The notes under the pieces were generated by a model. It did not search any database, was not told the origin of the DNA, and worked only from the letters and a program-made list of their open reading frames with translations. From Sarcophilus harrisii (taxonomy: Eukaryota > Chordata > Mammalia > Dasyuromorphia > Dasyuridae), in the NCBI RefSeq assembly GCF_902635505.1, contig NC_045431.1, forward strand, positions 73,295,501 to 73,359,500: a DNA stretch of 64,000 nt, read 5' to 3'. Shown here piece after piece: positions 53,976 through 64,000 of the stretch. Both the position numbers and the translations under genes were made by a program. How positions within the stretch are numbered: the stretch's first letter is position 1; the number at the start of each line of letters is the position of its first letter.

Positions 53976-56605
53976 CATTCAATTTTCATTTCCTGGTCAT
54001 AATAAAAAGGGCTGCTATAAACATTTTTGTACATGTGAGTCCTTTTCCCTTTTTTATGATCTCTTTGGGATACTAACCCAATATAAACACTGCTGGATCA
54101 AAGAGTGTGCACAGTTTGATAGCCCTTTGGGCATATTTCCATATTGTTCTCCAGAATGGTTGGACTAGTTCACAACTCCACAAACAATGTGTTAGTGTCC
54201 CAATTTTCCCACATTCACTTCAACATTCATCATTATCTTTTCCTGTCATCTTAGCCAATTAGAGAGATGTGTAGTGGTATCTGAGAGTTGTCTTAATTTG
54301 CATTTCTCTGATCAATAATGATTTAGAGGATTTTTTCATATGACTATAAATGATTTTAATTTCTTCAACTGAAAATGGTCTCTTTGTATCATTTGACCAT
54401 TTATCAGTTGTAGAATGGCTTGAATTCTTATAAATTTGAGTCAGTTCTCTATATACTTTATCAGGACTTTCGATGTAAATTCCTCTCCCTCTCCCCCCCC
54501 CCCCCCCCCCCAAAAAAAAATTATTGCTTCTCTTCTAATCTTGTCTGCTTTGGTTTTGTTTGTACAAATACTTTTTAACTTAATGTCATCAAAATTATCA
54601 ATTTTGCATTCCTTAACGTATTCTAGTTCTTCTTTGGCCACAGATTCCTTCCTTCTCCATAGATCTGAGAGGTAGACTATCCTTCATTCTTCTCATTTGT
54701 TTATAAAATCACTCTTTATGTCTAAATAATGAATCCATTTCGATCTTATCTTGTTATAGTGTGTTAGGTATGGGTTAATGCCCAGTTTCTGTCATGCTAA
54801 TTTCCAATTTTCTCAACAATTTTTGTCAAATAATGAGTTCTTATCTGAAAAGCTAGTGTCTTTGGGTTTTTCAAACAAAAGGTTTCATTTACTGTTTACT
54901 ACAATGTCTCATGAACCTAACTTATTCCACTGAGAGACTACTCTATTTCTTAGCCCATACTAAATGGTTTTGATGACTAGAATATAGTTTTATGTCTGGT
55001 ACAGTTAGGTCACCTTTATTTGCATTTTTTCATTAATTCACTTGAAATTCCTTGACCTTTGTTCTTCCAGCTGAATTTTGTTATTATTTTTTCTAGCTCT
55101 GTAAAATAATTTTTTGGTGAATTTGATTAGTATGGCACTGAATAAGTAGATTAATTTAAGTAATATAGCCATGTTTATTACATTAACTCGGCCTATCCAT
55201 GAACACTTCATATTTTTCCAATTGATTAGATCTGACTTTATTTGTGTGAAAATATTTTGTAATTGTGTTCATATAGTTTCTGACTTTGCCTTGGCCAAAT
55301 ACTTTATATTGTCCACAGTTATTTTCAATGGAATTTCTCTTTGTATCTCTTTTGCTGGGCTTTGTTGGTAATATATACAAATGCTGATGATTTATGTGGA
55401 TTTATTTTGTATCCTGCAGCTTTGCTAAAGTTGTGAATCATTTCTACTAGTATTTTAGTTGATTCTCTAGCATTCTCTAAGTATACCATTATATCCTCTG
55501 CAAAGAGTGATAATTTGGCTTCCTCATTATCTACTCTAATTTCTTTTTCTTCTCTTATTGCTAAAGTTAAAATTTCTAATACAGTATTGAAAGTAATAGA
55601 GATAAAGGGCAAGCTTGTGTCAAGTCTGATCTTACATAGACTTATGGATCTATTTTATCTTCATTACATATGATGCTTGCTGAATGGTCTTAAATAAAAT
55701 GCTACTGATCATTTAATAAAAACTTTAATTATTCCTATACTATATAATGTTTCAATAGGAATACATATTGGATTTTGTCAAATGCTTTTTCTGTATCTAT
55801 TGAGATAATCATATGAATTTTTTTAGTTTAGTTTTTGATATGCTAATAGTCTTCCTATTATTGAACCAGTTATATAAGTTCCAGGTACAAATCCTATTTG
55901 GTCATGATGTATTATCTTGGGGACAACTTGCTGTAATCTCTTTGCTAATGTTTTACTTAAGATTTTTGCATCAATATTCATTAGGGAAATTGTTCTATGA
56001 TTTTCTTTCTCTGCTTTGACTCTACCTGATTTAGGTATCAGCACCATATCTGTTTCATAAAAGGAATTTGGTAGGACTCCTTCTTTTTCTATTTTTCCAA
56101 AATAGTTTACATAGTATTTGATTTAATTGTTCTTTAATTCACATGCAAATCTATCTGACCCTGGAGATTTTTTCTTAGGGAGTAGATTACTAGTTTGTTC
56201 AATTTTTTCTTTCTAAAATACGACTCTTTAAGTAATTTATTTCCTCCTCTGTTAAACTAGGTGATCTATATTTTTGTAAATATTCATCCATTTTACTTAG
56301 ATTATCAGATTTATTGACACAAAATTGTGCAGAATAACTCCTAATTATTTCTCTAACTTCCTCTTTGTTAGTGGAAAGTTCACCCTTTTTATTTTTGATA
56401 CTAACAATTTGATTTCTTTCTTTCCTTTTTCTAATCAAATTAACTAAAAAGGTTTATTTTGTTGATTTTTTTCCCATAAAATTAATCTTTAGTTTTGTTT
56501 ATTAGTTTAATAGTTTTCTTGCTTCTAATTTTATTAATCTTCCTTTTTATTTTCAAAATTTCAAATTTGATATTTAATTGTGAGTTTTAAACTAGCAATT
56601 ATTGA
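53976..56605 (-). mobile_element. LINE-1, 5'-truncated, ORF2 reverse-transcriptase region
   Basis: Antisense L1 from the 3' UTR ('gtccttttcccttttttatg') into ORF2. Open pieces on the minus strand carry clear ORF2 signatures. 56199-56438 is the linker (KSDNLSKMDEYLQKYRSPSL). 55823-56047 is RT blocks ([20 protein letters not shown], then [12 protein letters not shown]). 55325-55612 holds the catalytic block as SLFAEDIMVYLEN, where the usual FADD motif reads FAED. The pieces are separated by stops or shifts, so the element is inactive. A C19A9 homopolymer pair at 54493-54520 interrupts it. ORF1 and the endonuclease are absent. Confidence 0.92.
54493..54520. repeat. (C)19(A)9 homopolymer pair within L1
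   Basis: Nineteen C followed directly by nine A, replacing ordinary L1 sequence. It is a likely hotspot for sequencing or assembly error. Confidence 0.9.
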
Positions 56606-56639
56606 TTGAGATTATTTGAAACAGAAATTGAAAAAAAGA

Positions 56640-56790
56640 TATTTATTTCAACTAATATTTACTATGTACTTACTGTATATAAGCCACTGTCCCAAGTGCT
56701 GAAAAGATTTGATTTCAATAAGAAATAATGCTGGCCTTCACTTTGTTTATAGTCTAGTAGGGAGATAATCATAATATATACTCTAAAGAG
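56640..56790 (-). repeat. L2 terminus, antisense
   Basis: 'atatttactatgtacttact', 'gccactgtcccaagtgctga' and 'tttatagtctagtagggaga' are reverse-complement L2 end. Confidence 0.75.
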
Positions 56791-56794
56791 CCAG

Positions 56795-56935
56795 GAAATG
56801 TGTTAGGAAATATGGGTTTAAAACTGGGTTTTGACTCATATTAACTCTGTGAATCTAGGCGAGTTTTATAATCTCTCAGTCTCATTTTCCTCTTCTGTAT
56901 CTAATTTGTGGGCCAACATTCCAACTTCTGGGCAA
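56795..56935 (+). repeat. MIR SINE
   Basis: 'tatgggtttaaaactgggtt', 'ctctgtgaatctaggcgagt' and 'cattttcctcttctgtatct' are MIR head and core. Confidence 0.75.
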
Positions 56936-56939
56936 AGAT

Positions 56940-57625
56940 TAGGACCAAACTTGGGAGTGTCTTCTCATCACCAAAAATTGTAAATCTTTGACTATTTTTG
57001 TTCCCAACCAGAGTTGCCTTAAGGAAATCTCAGGCTATAGCTTTCATGTTGAAAAGAATGAGTGTTTAATGAAGATTAAAGTCACAATTTTGTACTGTAA
57101 CAGTCTATGACTTTCTACTGGTTCATCTGCTAATAATACATAGAGTTGAGGCTGGTTCAAATAGGCTTGTCTGTATCCTTCATTGGAAGATGCTCAGTCC
57201 TAAACAGAAGATTACCAGCTGGAACTTATCAGGTTGATCACTATCTGCCTTGCAAGGTTGTCAGGAAAACACTTCCTAAATGTGGATTATTATTGTCATT
57301 ATCATATCATCTGATAGGTACATTGGAGAGTTGCAAAAGAGGGAACATTTAAATTGGTCTTTAATGGATAGGTTAGAATCCAAAGGGTGCAGTATTCTGG
57401 GGATAAGCATGAACATAGAGTCCTACTTGGTGGATTCAAGAATTGTCCATTATTGCTGGAGCATACAATACATAGTGGGAAGAAACACAAGTTAAGGCTG
57501 AAAATGTAAGGTAGCCTTTCCTGATCATCCCAATTGTTAGCAATTCTCCTTTCCAAAATTGACTCTCCATTTTGTATGTAGGAGGCATAGTTTATAAAAA
57601 CCAAATAAGCCAACAATCCATGTTG
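56940..57625. other. Unique sequence
   Basis: Frames of 68-123 codons on both strands (57146-57352 plus, 57302-57673 minus) overlap each other and lack domains. No repeat recognised. Confidence 0.4.
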
Positions 57626-57629
57626 TCTG

Positions 57630-57830
57630 TGCTTATTATGTTTGACAAATACTGGCTGTGTGACCTTGAGCAAATTGATTAGTCAGTCTTTCGGGGATTT
57701 AGGCAACTCTGAGAGTAAAAATATATTGAAAGTTCTGATCTGCAATACTGGAGGGAGTTTCCTGATCTGGGAGTTCCCAATACCAGATATATCACAAATC
57801 TAATCCCAATTATGACACTCATAGGTCTAT
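57630..57830 (+). repeat. Marsupial SINE, 3' half
   Basis: 'gctgtgtgaccttgagcaaa', 'gatttaggcaactctgagag', 'gatctgcaatactggaggga' and 'gatctgggagttcccaatac' are the diagnostic tail of a marsupial tRNA-type SINE. The head is missing. Confidence 0.85.
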
Positions 57831-57834
57831 GTGC

Positions 57835-57935
57835 TGTTTCCCCCAGTAGAATACAGGTTCCTTGATATCAGGGAACTTGTCTTAGTATCCCAATACCTAG
57901 CACAGGACCTGGAAAATGCTTAATAAATTAGTAAG
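57835..57935 (+). repeat. L2 3' end
   Basis: 'gaatacaggttccttgatat', 'caatacctagcacaggacct' and 'gcttaataaat' match the L2 terminus. Confidence 0.85.
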
Positions 57936-57939
57936 GAAG

Positions 57940-58195
57940 GAAAGAAAGAAACATTTATTAAGTGCTCACAGTTTTCAAGGCACTGTGCTAAACTTTACAA
58001 ATTAGCTAAATTTGCAAATATTATTCTATTTAATTCTTATAAGAACTTGAGAGGTAAGTTAATAACAGATTATTATTATCACTATTTTACATTTAAGGAA
58101 ATGAAATCAAAAAGAGATTAACTGAGTAGTCTAGGTCACATTTGAACTCATGTCTTCCAGAGCATAGCAGTCTTTCCATTGTGCTACCTAAATGC
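57940..58195 (+). repeat. Marsupial MIR (MIR3-like), near full length
   Basis: 'aaacatttattaagtgctca', 'aaggcactgtgctaaacttt', 'ttattattatcactatttta', 'catttgaactcatgtcttcc' and 'cattgtgctacctaaatgcc' appear in order; a good complete copy. Confidence 0.92.
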
Positions 58196-58199
58196 CTTC

Positions 58200-58279
58200 A
58201 AATATATGGCAAATTGTTCAAGCATTCTGGATTTTATAGACACCCATTTTCCAGGATATTGCATTGAATTTATGACAAA

Positions 58280-58318
<39 letters not shown>

Positions 58319-58555
58319 CCATGAATTTCAAGTGGATCTTGATCCAGGAGGGCATTCCATGACTAAAGACTAAAAACTCCTCAGTGATATTGAGATTCCA
58401 TGTAAAAATTTAAGAATGAAGAGACAGATCTTACATCTTGGGAGGAAGTCCAGTTTTATGTGGCATGAAGCCTAAATAAGACAGGTTTAGCACTTTTTAT
58501 AAATTATAGATGGACTGAAGAGGAGTATAGGTTCTTAAGAGAGGACTACCACCTT
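58200..58555. other. Unique with (GT)n
   Basis: A (GT)16 microsatellite at 58286-58317. No gene. Confidence 0.5.
58286..58317. repeat. (GT)n microsatellite
   Basis: Uninterrupted tg dinucleotides. Confidence 0.97.
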
Positions 58556-58589
58556 CGGTATGAGTATTTATAATTCTTTTTTAAGGATG

Positions 58590-58900
58590 CCCATTTATCT
58601 TTAATGTCTAACCAGTTATCCAGCTCTTACCTATGGTCCAAGAAGAGTAGCCACACTGATAAACCATCTCAGCAGATGGCCCAAACCAGGTTGTGCACTG
58701 GGCATCCACGGCCATTACCAACTCTCTTGACTTTTGTCTCACTATTGGACTTAATGATTCTGGAAGAGAGAGTCTTTCTCTTTGCAACTTGCAACTTTGT
58801 GCAGCTCTGCCTCAGTTGAATTCAGTTTACTGGCAAGTCAAGACATCATTCTGTGATGTCACTGATCCTCTTTGAAAACAAAGGATAAACTATAACAACA
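58590..58900 (+). repeat. Probable RTE-mobilised SINE
   Basis: About 310 bp ending 'ctgtgatgtcactgatcctc' and 'tttgaaaacaaaggataaac', then a caacaca tail. The terminal sequence is shared with the two RTE-like LINEs (14215, 23545), the usual sign of a SINE that borrows that LINE's 3' end. The head is diverged: 'aaccatctcagcagatggcc'. Confidence 0.6.
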
Positions 58901-58904
58901 CATG

Positions 58905-59655
58905 GACTGGTGTAAATAAAGAGATTTTGGAATCTTCACACCCATATCTTAGGAATTCAAAGGCACTATTTTCCTTCATGTAAATAAATAAAAAAATAAC
59001 CCTAGGATTCATTATGTATTTATGAAGAACAGAATTACCTATTCATAAAAACCAAAAGCAATCTGTCTTGCTTATACCAAAATGTAAAATTAATACAACT
59101 TTTTCCCCCGATACAATTTCATTTGTGCTGGCGTTATGTTGAATATCAGAACAAAATGTCAAGAAGAGTTATAAACTAGAATAAGTGATAAAATTCTAAT
59201 GGCAAATTGGTCTCTCTATGGATTCATAGGAATTCATTATTTATCATTCATAGAAATGTTAGCAGACCAAATTTATACAGTGGTGTTTCATATTTACTCT
59301 TTGATTCACCTGCAGAATATGCCCCGCCTGCAAACATCTTAGTCTATCTTTATTGTTTCTGGCAGTGCCTATTAATAACTAGGTTTCAGAGTAGTGCTTC
59401 TAGATGTAGTGAAGTATTTAATCTGCTTTTGATTAAAACTAGCCTTTCAATTCTTTTTGACAATATTTCATTGAAATGTCCTTTTGGATATTAGAAACAT
59501 TCTAACTTTGTTCTTCTCCTCTATACCTCCTCCCTGACCCTTTTCTTTTAAAATTTACTAGATCATCATTAAGCTTCATGAAGACTATATAAGCTTAATA
59601 TGCTTAGAAAAAATACAGAGAAAGAAAAAGAAAGCAGGTGGAAGGATGACTTTCC
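58905..59655. other. Unique sequence
   Basis: A 95-codon plus frame at 59207-59494 lacks domains. No repeat recognised. Confidence 0.4.
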
Positions 59656-59659
59656 ACAT

Positions 59660-59790
59660 TGAACTAATTCAACACATATTTATTAAGTACCCACTAACTG
59701 CAAGACACTGTGTTAGGTGCTGGGGATGTAGTGACTTAAAGGAAATAGACCCTGTCCTCATGGGTGATATTTTACATTCTCTTCAGAAAA
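59660..59790 (-). repeat. L2 3' end, antisense
   Basis: 'acatatttattaagtaccca', 'actgtgttaggtgctgggga' and 'gaccctgtcctcatgggtga' are reverse-complement L2 end. Confidence 0.85.
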
Positions 59791-59796
59791 ATAATA

Positions 59797-59879
59797 CTCT
59801 ATCATCTATCTATCTATCTATCTATCTATCTATTTATCTGTCTGTCTGTCTGTCTATCTATCTTTTTATACATATATAC

Positions 59880-59920
<41 letters not shown>
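59797..59920. repeat. (ATCT)n, (GTCT)n, (TA)n compound microsatellite
   Basis: Tetranucleotides to about 59862, then pure TA at 59883-59912 and cacaca. Confidence 0.95.
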
Positions 59921-59923
<3 letters not shown>

Positions 59924-59924
59924 G

Positions 59925-60515
59925 AACACGAAGTGATTTCAAGAGAGAGAATGTCAAACATTTTCTACCAGCTAGCATTTATTATATACCTATTATGTGC
60001 ACCTGAGCTCTGCTTTGAAGGAAGTCCAAGTTTCTAAGAAGCAAAGGCAAGTATGGTGGATATCCCAGACCCAAAAGGATTATCCAGTCCCTGAGTTTGT
60101 GTTAGTTCCCAAGGCAGTTAATTAGTACCAACCTATGACAGCTTGTGTCAAGATCCAGAGTCTTGTTCAACAGAAATAGTCATTAGCTGCTAATGACTCT
60201 AAATCACTGTTAACAGGGCAGAGATTGACCTGGTGACCTTAATGCACAAAGGAATAATTAGAAGCTGAGTGGTCTCTAGTAATGGGAACAGCTGGGAATT
60301 CAACTGAACCTCAAGTTAAGGGAATTCTGGGCTATTTTTTACTTTTGAAAGATACAGTTTTCTTGGGGAATTTAAAACCTTTCAGGACTCCAATTTGTTC
60401 ATCTGTAAGTTGATATTATTACTATGCTTGTCTGTTTATTAGCTAAACATATTTGGCAAATTTATCTTGGCCATAATTTGTTTGGCCATAATTTATCTTA
60501 AACTCCACAGACATT
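59925..60515. other. Unique with weak L2 relic
   Basis: 'ctagcatttattatatacct' at 59970 suggests an antisense L2 terminus of about 50 bp. The rest is unassigned. Confidence 0.4.
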
Positions 60516-60622
60516 CTTTCTATCATTCATTCTTCTATTTATTCATCCATCCATCTATCTACCCATCTATCTATCCATCTACCCACCCACCCATCCATCC
60601 ATCTTTCCACCCATCCATTTGT
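60505..60622. repeat. (ATCC/ATCT)n tetranucleotide array
   Basis: attcatcc/atctatctaccc units, next to a short antisense L2 terminus (60625-60700). Confidence 0.92.
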
Positions 60623-60624
60623 TC

Positions 60625-61375
60625 AACTTATATTAAATACTGAGTTAATGTGCTAAGTAATATGGACAATTATTAATTTATTAAGTGCTTAATAAATGTT
60701 AGATGACTGACTTGTCATATGACTAGCACCTTGTAAATTATTCAGTTCCTTAAATGTGTTTTTCTTGCATGTAGATGATTGTTGGAAACATGCAATGTTC
60801 CTACTTGTGCTCACTATTCCTATCTGCATTTCTCTGTGGTCACCCACAATTTTGTGGTCAATGGCAGACCATAACTTTAATGTTATACAATTGACCAAAA
60901 GGATTAGAGCTCTTTATGTGGTTTGTTGTGTTTTTGTTGACAATCCTCTCCCCGCCCCTCATCCTCCCCTTTTAACTTGGCAGAAGAAAATGGAGTTTTT
61001 AGATCTCTCTTCCAATAAAGGATATGTCTGGCCTAAACATGGTAAGATGCTATAGGGTTACCTGACTGGTGCAAATATAGAGCTAACTGTTCAGTGACTT
61101 TTTGGTTATTTACATCAAGCAAAATATAAACTAGATGTAAGCTTACTAAAAATGTTTGCCAATGTCATATAGGATATGCTGTGCAAGGTACAATTGATAG
61201 AGGATCTCATAGAGATGATGGAGCCTTCCTGATGGCTAGAACATGGGGTAGAACCTAATTTGGTGATATTCAATGGGGAAAAACTAGATGATTGCTGAAA
61301 TTATCAAATTTTGTGATTTTGTGACTTGCTTGTGGTTACCAATCCAGTCTGTGTCAGGGACAGATCTTAAGGACC
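60625..61375. other. Unique sequence
   Basis: A 99-codon plus frame (60756-61055) starts with a hydrophobic stretch (CWKHAMFLLVLTIPICISLW) but has no homologue I recognise. No repeat beyond an L2 tail at the left. Confidence 0.35.
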
Positions 61376-61379
61376 ACCA

Positions 61380-61445
61380 GAGTGTAATGGTTAATGGCCT
61401 GAAAAATCAGAGGAGAACTGCATTCAAGTCTTGCCTCAGACAAGA
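61380..61445 (+). repeat. SINE head fragment
   Basis: 'cagagtgtaatggttaatgg' and 'actgcattcaagtcttgcct' resemble the marsupial SINE head, truncated. Confidence 0.5.
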
Positions 61446-61449
61446 CTAT

Positions 61450-61830
61450 ATATATAATAAATAGAAGGCTGATTTTTATATATTATGAATATTGGTACTT
61501 GAGCAGGTTTTAACAAGAGATGTAAGCAGATGAAAAATAGAAGGGCTCTAAATGCCTAAAAAGTATTTGTACAATGTACAGAATTCCATATCTACATCTA
61601 TATCCATATGTATGTACATATAAACCTCTCAAAAGCAAAATGTAGTGGAAAGGAAGCCTGATTTCTTTTTAGAAAAGTATACCAAAATATATGTATGTCA
61701 TAATCCATAAAATGATACAGCCTTTCCAAATGGATCACTACCAACCTTCTTATAGCAACACTGGATGCTTTTAACATTTCCAGAGCTTGTAAACTTGAAA
61801 AAGTCTTGGCGTATGTTAGATTTTCAATGT
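61450..61830. other. AT-rich unique sequence
   Basis: Nothing recognised apart from short tatatata patches. Confidence 0.35.
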
Positions 61831-61834
61831 CACT

Positions 61835-62035
61835 AGAAGGAGTGTGATCAAAGCTGCAGGCTGGAATTGAGAATCCTGGGTTCCCTCATTTTGTTTGCTA
61901 CCAACTGGTTGCATAACATCAAGCAAAGTTACCTAAGTCACCTAGAAACCCTGCATGGCTGTATTATTATTCCCACTTTCCAGATGGTAAACTGGGGCAC
62001 ACATCAGTTATTGAGCTAACATCTGTCATTTACGA
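61835..62035 (+). repeat. MIR SINE
   Basis: 'gaattgagaatcctgggttc', 'aactggttgcataacatcaa' and 'ttattcccactttccagatg' are MIR head and core. Confidence 0.65.
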
Positions 62036-62039
62036 CTGA

Positions 62040-63290
62040 AAGGTGTACGTAAACACTTAGTGCCAGCAGATCTCTTCCAAAACAGGATTTTATTTTTAGG
62101 TTTACCTAGTTGTGACTTTCCTTGACTAACATTCTCTTAGAAATGTGTTGTTCTTTTATTAGGAGAGTATCCTACATAGAATTGGTTTAATAGGAAGATC
62201 GCTTTAAATGGACCAACAGGGATGGACTTGGACAGTCTTCCAACTTCTTTTGGAATGGGAGTTTAGTGGAAACTCAAAATAGAGAAACTGGAAAATCTCA
62301 TGATTTTCTGAACTGGACTCAATAACTAGAAGTCTTTTTGATGAGGAGCAGGGTTATACTTTCTTATGGGCTCAGTGGGTATGCTTGTTCCTAGTTTCAA
62401 ACCTTTTATCCCCCATGTGTCACATATTATACTTTCCATTCATTAGGTGAATAGATCTATTTCATCATTATAGGATACTTAATGTATGTCTGTATTGATA
62501 GGAAGTAAATAGAGGGTACCTCCAAAGAACTGATCAAATCTGTAAAGTTGTAGTTTGTCTTCAATTTTTTTCTTCTTCTCATGTATTATCACCATGACCC
62601 CATGGTCATGAGACCTTTTAGCTTTCTTTCTCTCATTAGATTGATAATCATGTAGATCTATGACCTTCTTGGGGTGACTATTTCCTTCAGCAACGCTTAT
62701 AACAAACTATTTTAGACTGCCTGTTCTAAGTGACTATCATCTATGTTTTACCACAAGTTTTCTGTGGGAGCCTACTGAGAGTACTGGGGATTCTCCTTTT
62801 CTCTTGATATTTGGAAGAAACTAAGGGAGGCCCTGGGCTGTCCCTTAACTATCTTTCCTTCATCCTATATGACCAGTTCTTCTATTTTTTCTCATGTATT
62901 TCTTTAATGACTCCCTTAACTACTTCTCCTTTACAATTCCCTGTTTTTAATATGTTATGGCTTTTTTTTATACCTATCCTCTACCTCTTTGTTGCCATTG
63001 GGGAAATTCTCAACTTTAACTCTTTGGAAATGGTGGTTTAATATGACTCCCAGGCATATCACATCAGAATATTGGAATATTAGTCATTTATACACAGTCT
63101 ATAAATTAAGGGTAAGTTACCTCTCTTGAGGATATATGTATTTGAAGTATTAGCCGAGTGTAAATTCAAAAACTTTCTTACCTAATAAAGGAGTTGCAAC
63201 AATAAACATATTAAGATGAGAGGATAAAGGAGCCTTCTTCAAAGTTCTGAAATTCTGACCCAGCCTCTCTGACTCCATATAAAACCAGTT
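62040..63290. other. Unique sequence
   Basis: No recognised gene or named repeat over 1.25 kb. A short inverted repeat, catgacc-ccat-ggtcatg, is near 62593-62610. Frames of 69-76 codons are hydrophobic chance frames. Confidence 0.4.
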
Positions 63291-63294
63291 CGCT

Positions 63295-63438
63295 GAGGTT
63301 ATAGTTAGAAGGGATCTTAAGAACATTTCTTTGTACAGTCTAAAAAATTGAGATGGCAAGAGTTAATAATTTATCCTTGACCTCATTACTATTAAGTATA
63401 AAAACTGGGAGTAGAAAACCAAGTTGTCTTATCCCAAG
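63295..63438 (+). repeat. MIR3-like remnant
   Basis: 'gaggttatagttagaaggga', 'tcttaagaacatttctttgt' and 'aaaaaattgagatggcaaga' follow the MIR-related order. Confidence 0.65.
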
Positions 63439-63440
63439 TC

Positions 63441-63873
63441 TGTAGTGTTCTTTGGTTCAGTTTTCTTTATTATCTCTTTCAAAGTCTTGTCTCCTGTCCT
63501 GGGACCTGCTTAACTTTCTTAAAGGCCTTGGAATCTTGGTTTCAGTGGAGAAGCTAAGGAGGACAAACTTGCCACCACAAGGCTGATGAAGATGGAAATG
63601 AATCTTCCTCTTTGGGTCTGAAAGTTTAAGCCCCTGCCTCCAGTTCTCTGTCTTCTCTGCCTCTCTGTATCTGAATCTCCTTCAACCTGGTTGAACTCCT
63701 AGCTTATATGCTCTACACTGAGTATAAACCAATCATTATATCATTAGGAAACTATTATTTGTTGTAAGATTAAATCAATCATACGGAACCATGCTAAACT
63801 AGATAACCATTGTCTCATCAATTCCACGGACTTAGTTCCTTTTTTCAAGTTCAGAGTTCTGGCCCATAACACA
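63441..63873 (-). mobile_element. Endogenous-retrovirus LTR fragment (fossil), same family as 12066
   Basis: Shares long near-collinear stretches with the LTR at 12066-12582: 'caaagtcttgtctcctgtcc', 'gctctacactgagtataaac', 'caatcattatatcattagga' and the terminal 'gttctggcccataaca'. The U5-side portion present in the first copy is not recognisable here. Minus strand, no internal genes, old. Confidence 0.6.
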
Positions 63874-63874
63874 A

Positions 63875-64000
63875 GTCCAATGTCCTTCCATTGTTCTTCA
63901 CTGACCCTACAATTATCTCAAAGTGAAAAGAGCTTTACATATGTAATATAAAAAACAATTCCCATCTTGGCAGTTTCTTATGTGTTTAAAAGTCCATAAT
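63875..64000. other. Window end, unassigned
   Basis: Nothing recognised in the last 126 bp. Confidence 0.4.

Noticed and set aside
60756-61055. 99-codon frame with a hydrophobic N-terminal part
   Set aside because: The hydrophobic segment alone is weak evidence; no signal-peptidase context, exon structure or homologue is recognised.
12066-63873. A single provirus spanning the two related LTRs
   Set aside because: Fifty kilobases of unrelated repeats and unique DNA lie between, with no gag, pol or env homology seen, and the LTRs differ in structure.

Overview
The window looks like AT-rich intergenic (or deep intronic) DNA from a marsupial. I find no convincing protein-coding host gene, splice-site-flanked exon, CpG island or promoter. 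The organism is inferred from repeat content, recognised from memory of consensus sequences without a database search. The markers are tRNA-headed SINEs with the tail 'actccaaatggggtcac', many CORE-SINE/MIR and LINE-2 3' ends, a non-BovB RTE-like LINE whose 3' end carries 'gatgtcat..tcctctt', and an L1 whose 3' UTR and ORF2 match the opossum/dasyurid type. A South American and an Australian marsupial cannot be told apart here.

Layout. 0-9 kb: mostly unique sequence with scattered MIR copies, a large GT/CA/CT microsatellite complex (6.05-6.7 kb) and an L2 fragment. 9-12 kb: unique, low-repeat DNA. 12.0-12.7 kb: a solitary minus-strand LTR fossil; a second LTR of the same family is at 63.4-63.9 kb. 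12.8-14.0 kb: antisense L2 split by an AT-rich block. 14.2-15.2 and 23.5-24.3 kb: two decayed RTE-like ORF2 fragments. 15.7-21.3 kb: a dense array of SINE, MIR, L2 and L1 3' ends. 21-31 kb: microsatellites mixed with MIR and L2 relics. 32-34.6 kb: largely unique. 38.4-41.7 kb: an L1 3' piece on the plus strand followed by a long minus-strand L1. 42.4-46.7 kb: two hAT-like DNA-transposon relics, a retroposed U6 copy and a near-identical 95-bp direct repeat. 46.7-50.8 kb: mostly unique, with a strong conserved-element candidate at 50.06-50.6 kb. 51.4-56.6 kb: a second LTR family, an L1 fragment and a composite minus-strand L1 with recognisable reverse-transcriptase ORF pieces. 56.6-64 kb: L2, MIR and SINE relics and microsatellites.

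No set of genes acts together here. The only recognisable protein-coding capacity is broken LINE ORF2 sequence, and the only RNA-gene-like sequence is a U6 pseudogene. The long open frames elsewhere are microsatellite translations or chance. I did not find a new biological system. The best leads are the 95-bp duplicated segment (45.8/46.5 kb), the perfect 48-bp palindrome (6.06 kb), the L1 chimera (53.1-56.6 kb), the AT-rich block inside an L2 (13.1-13.6 kb), and several unique blocks that may be conserved regulatory DNA.
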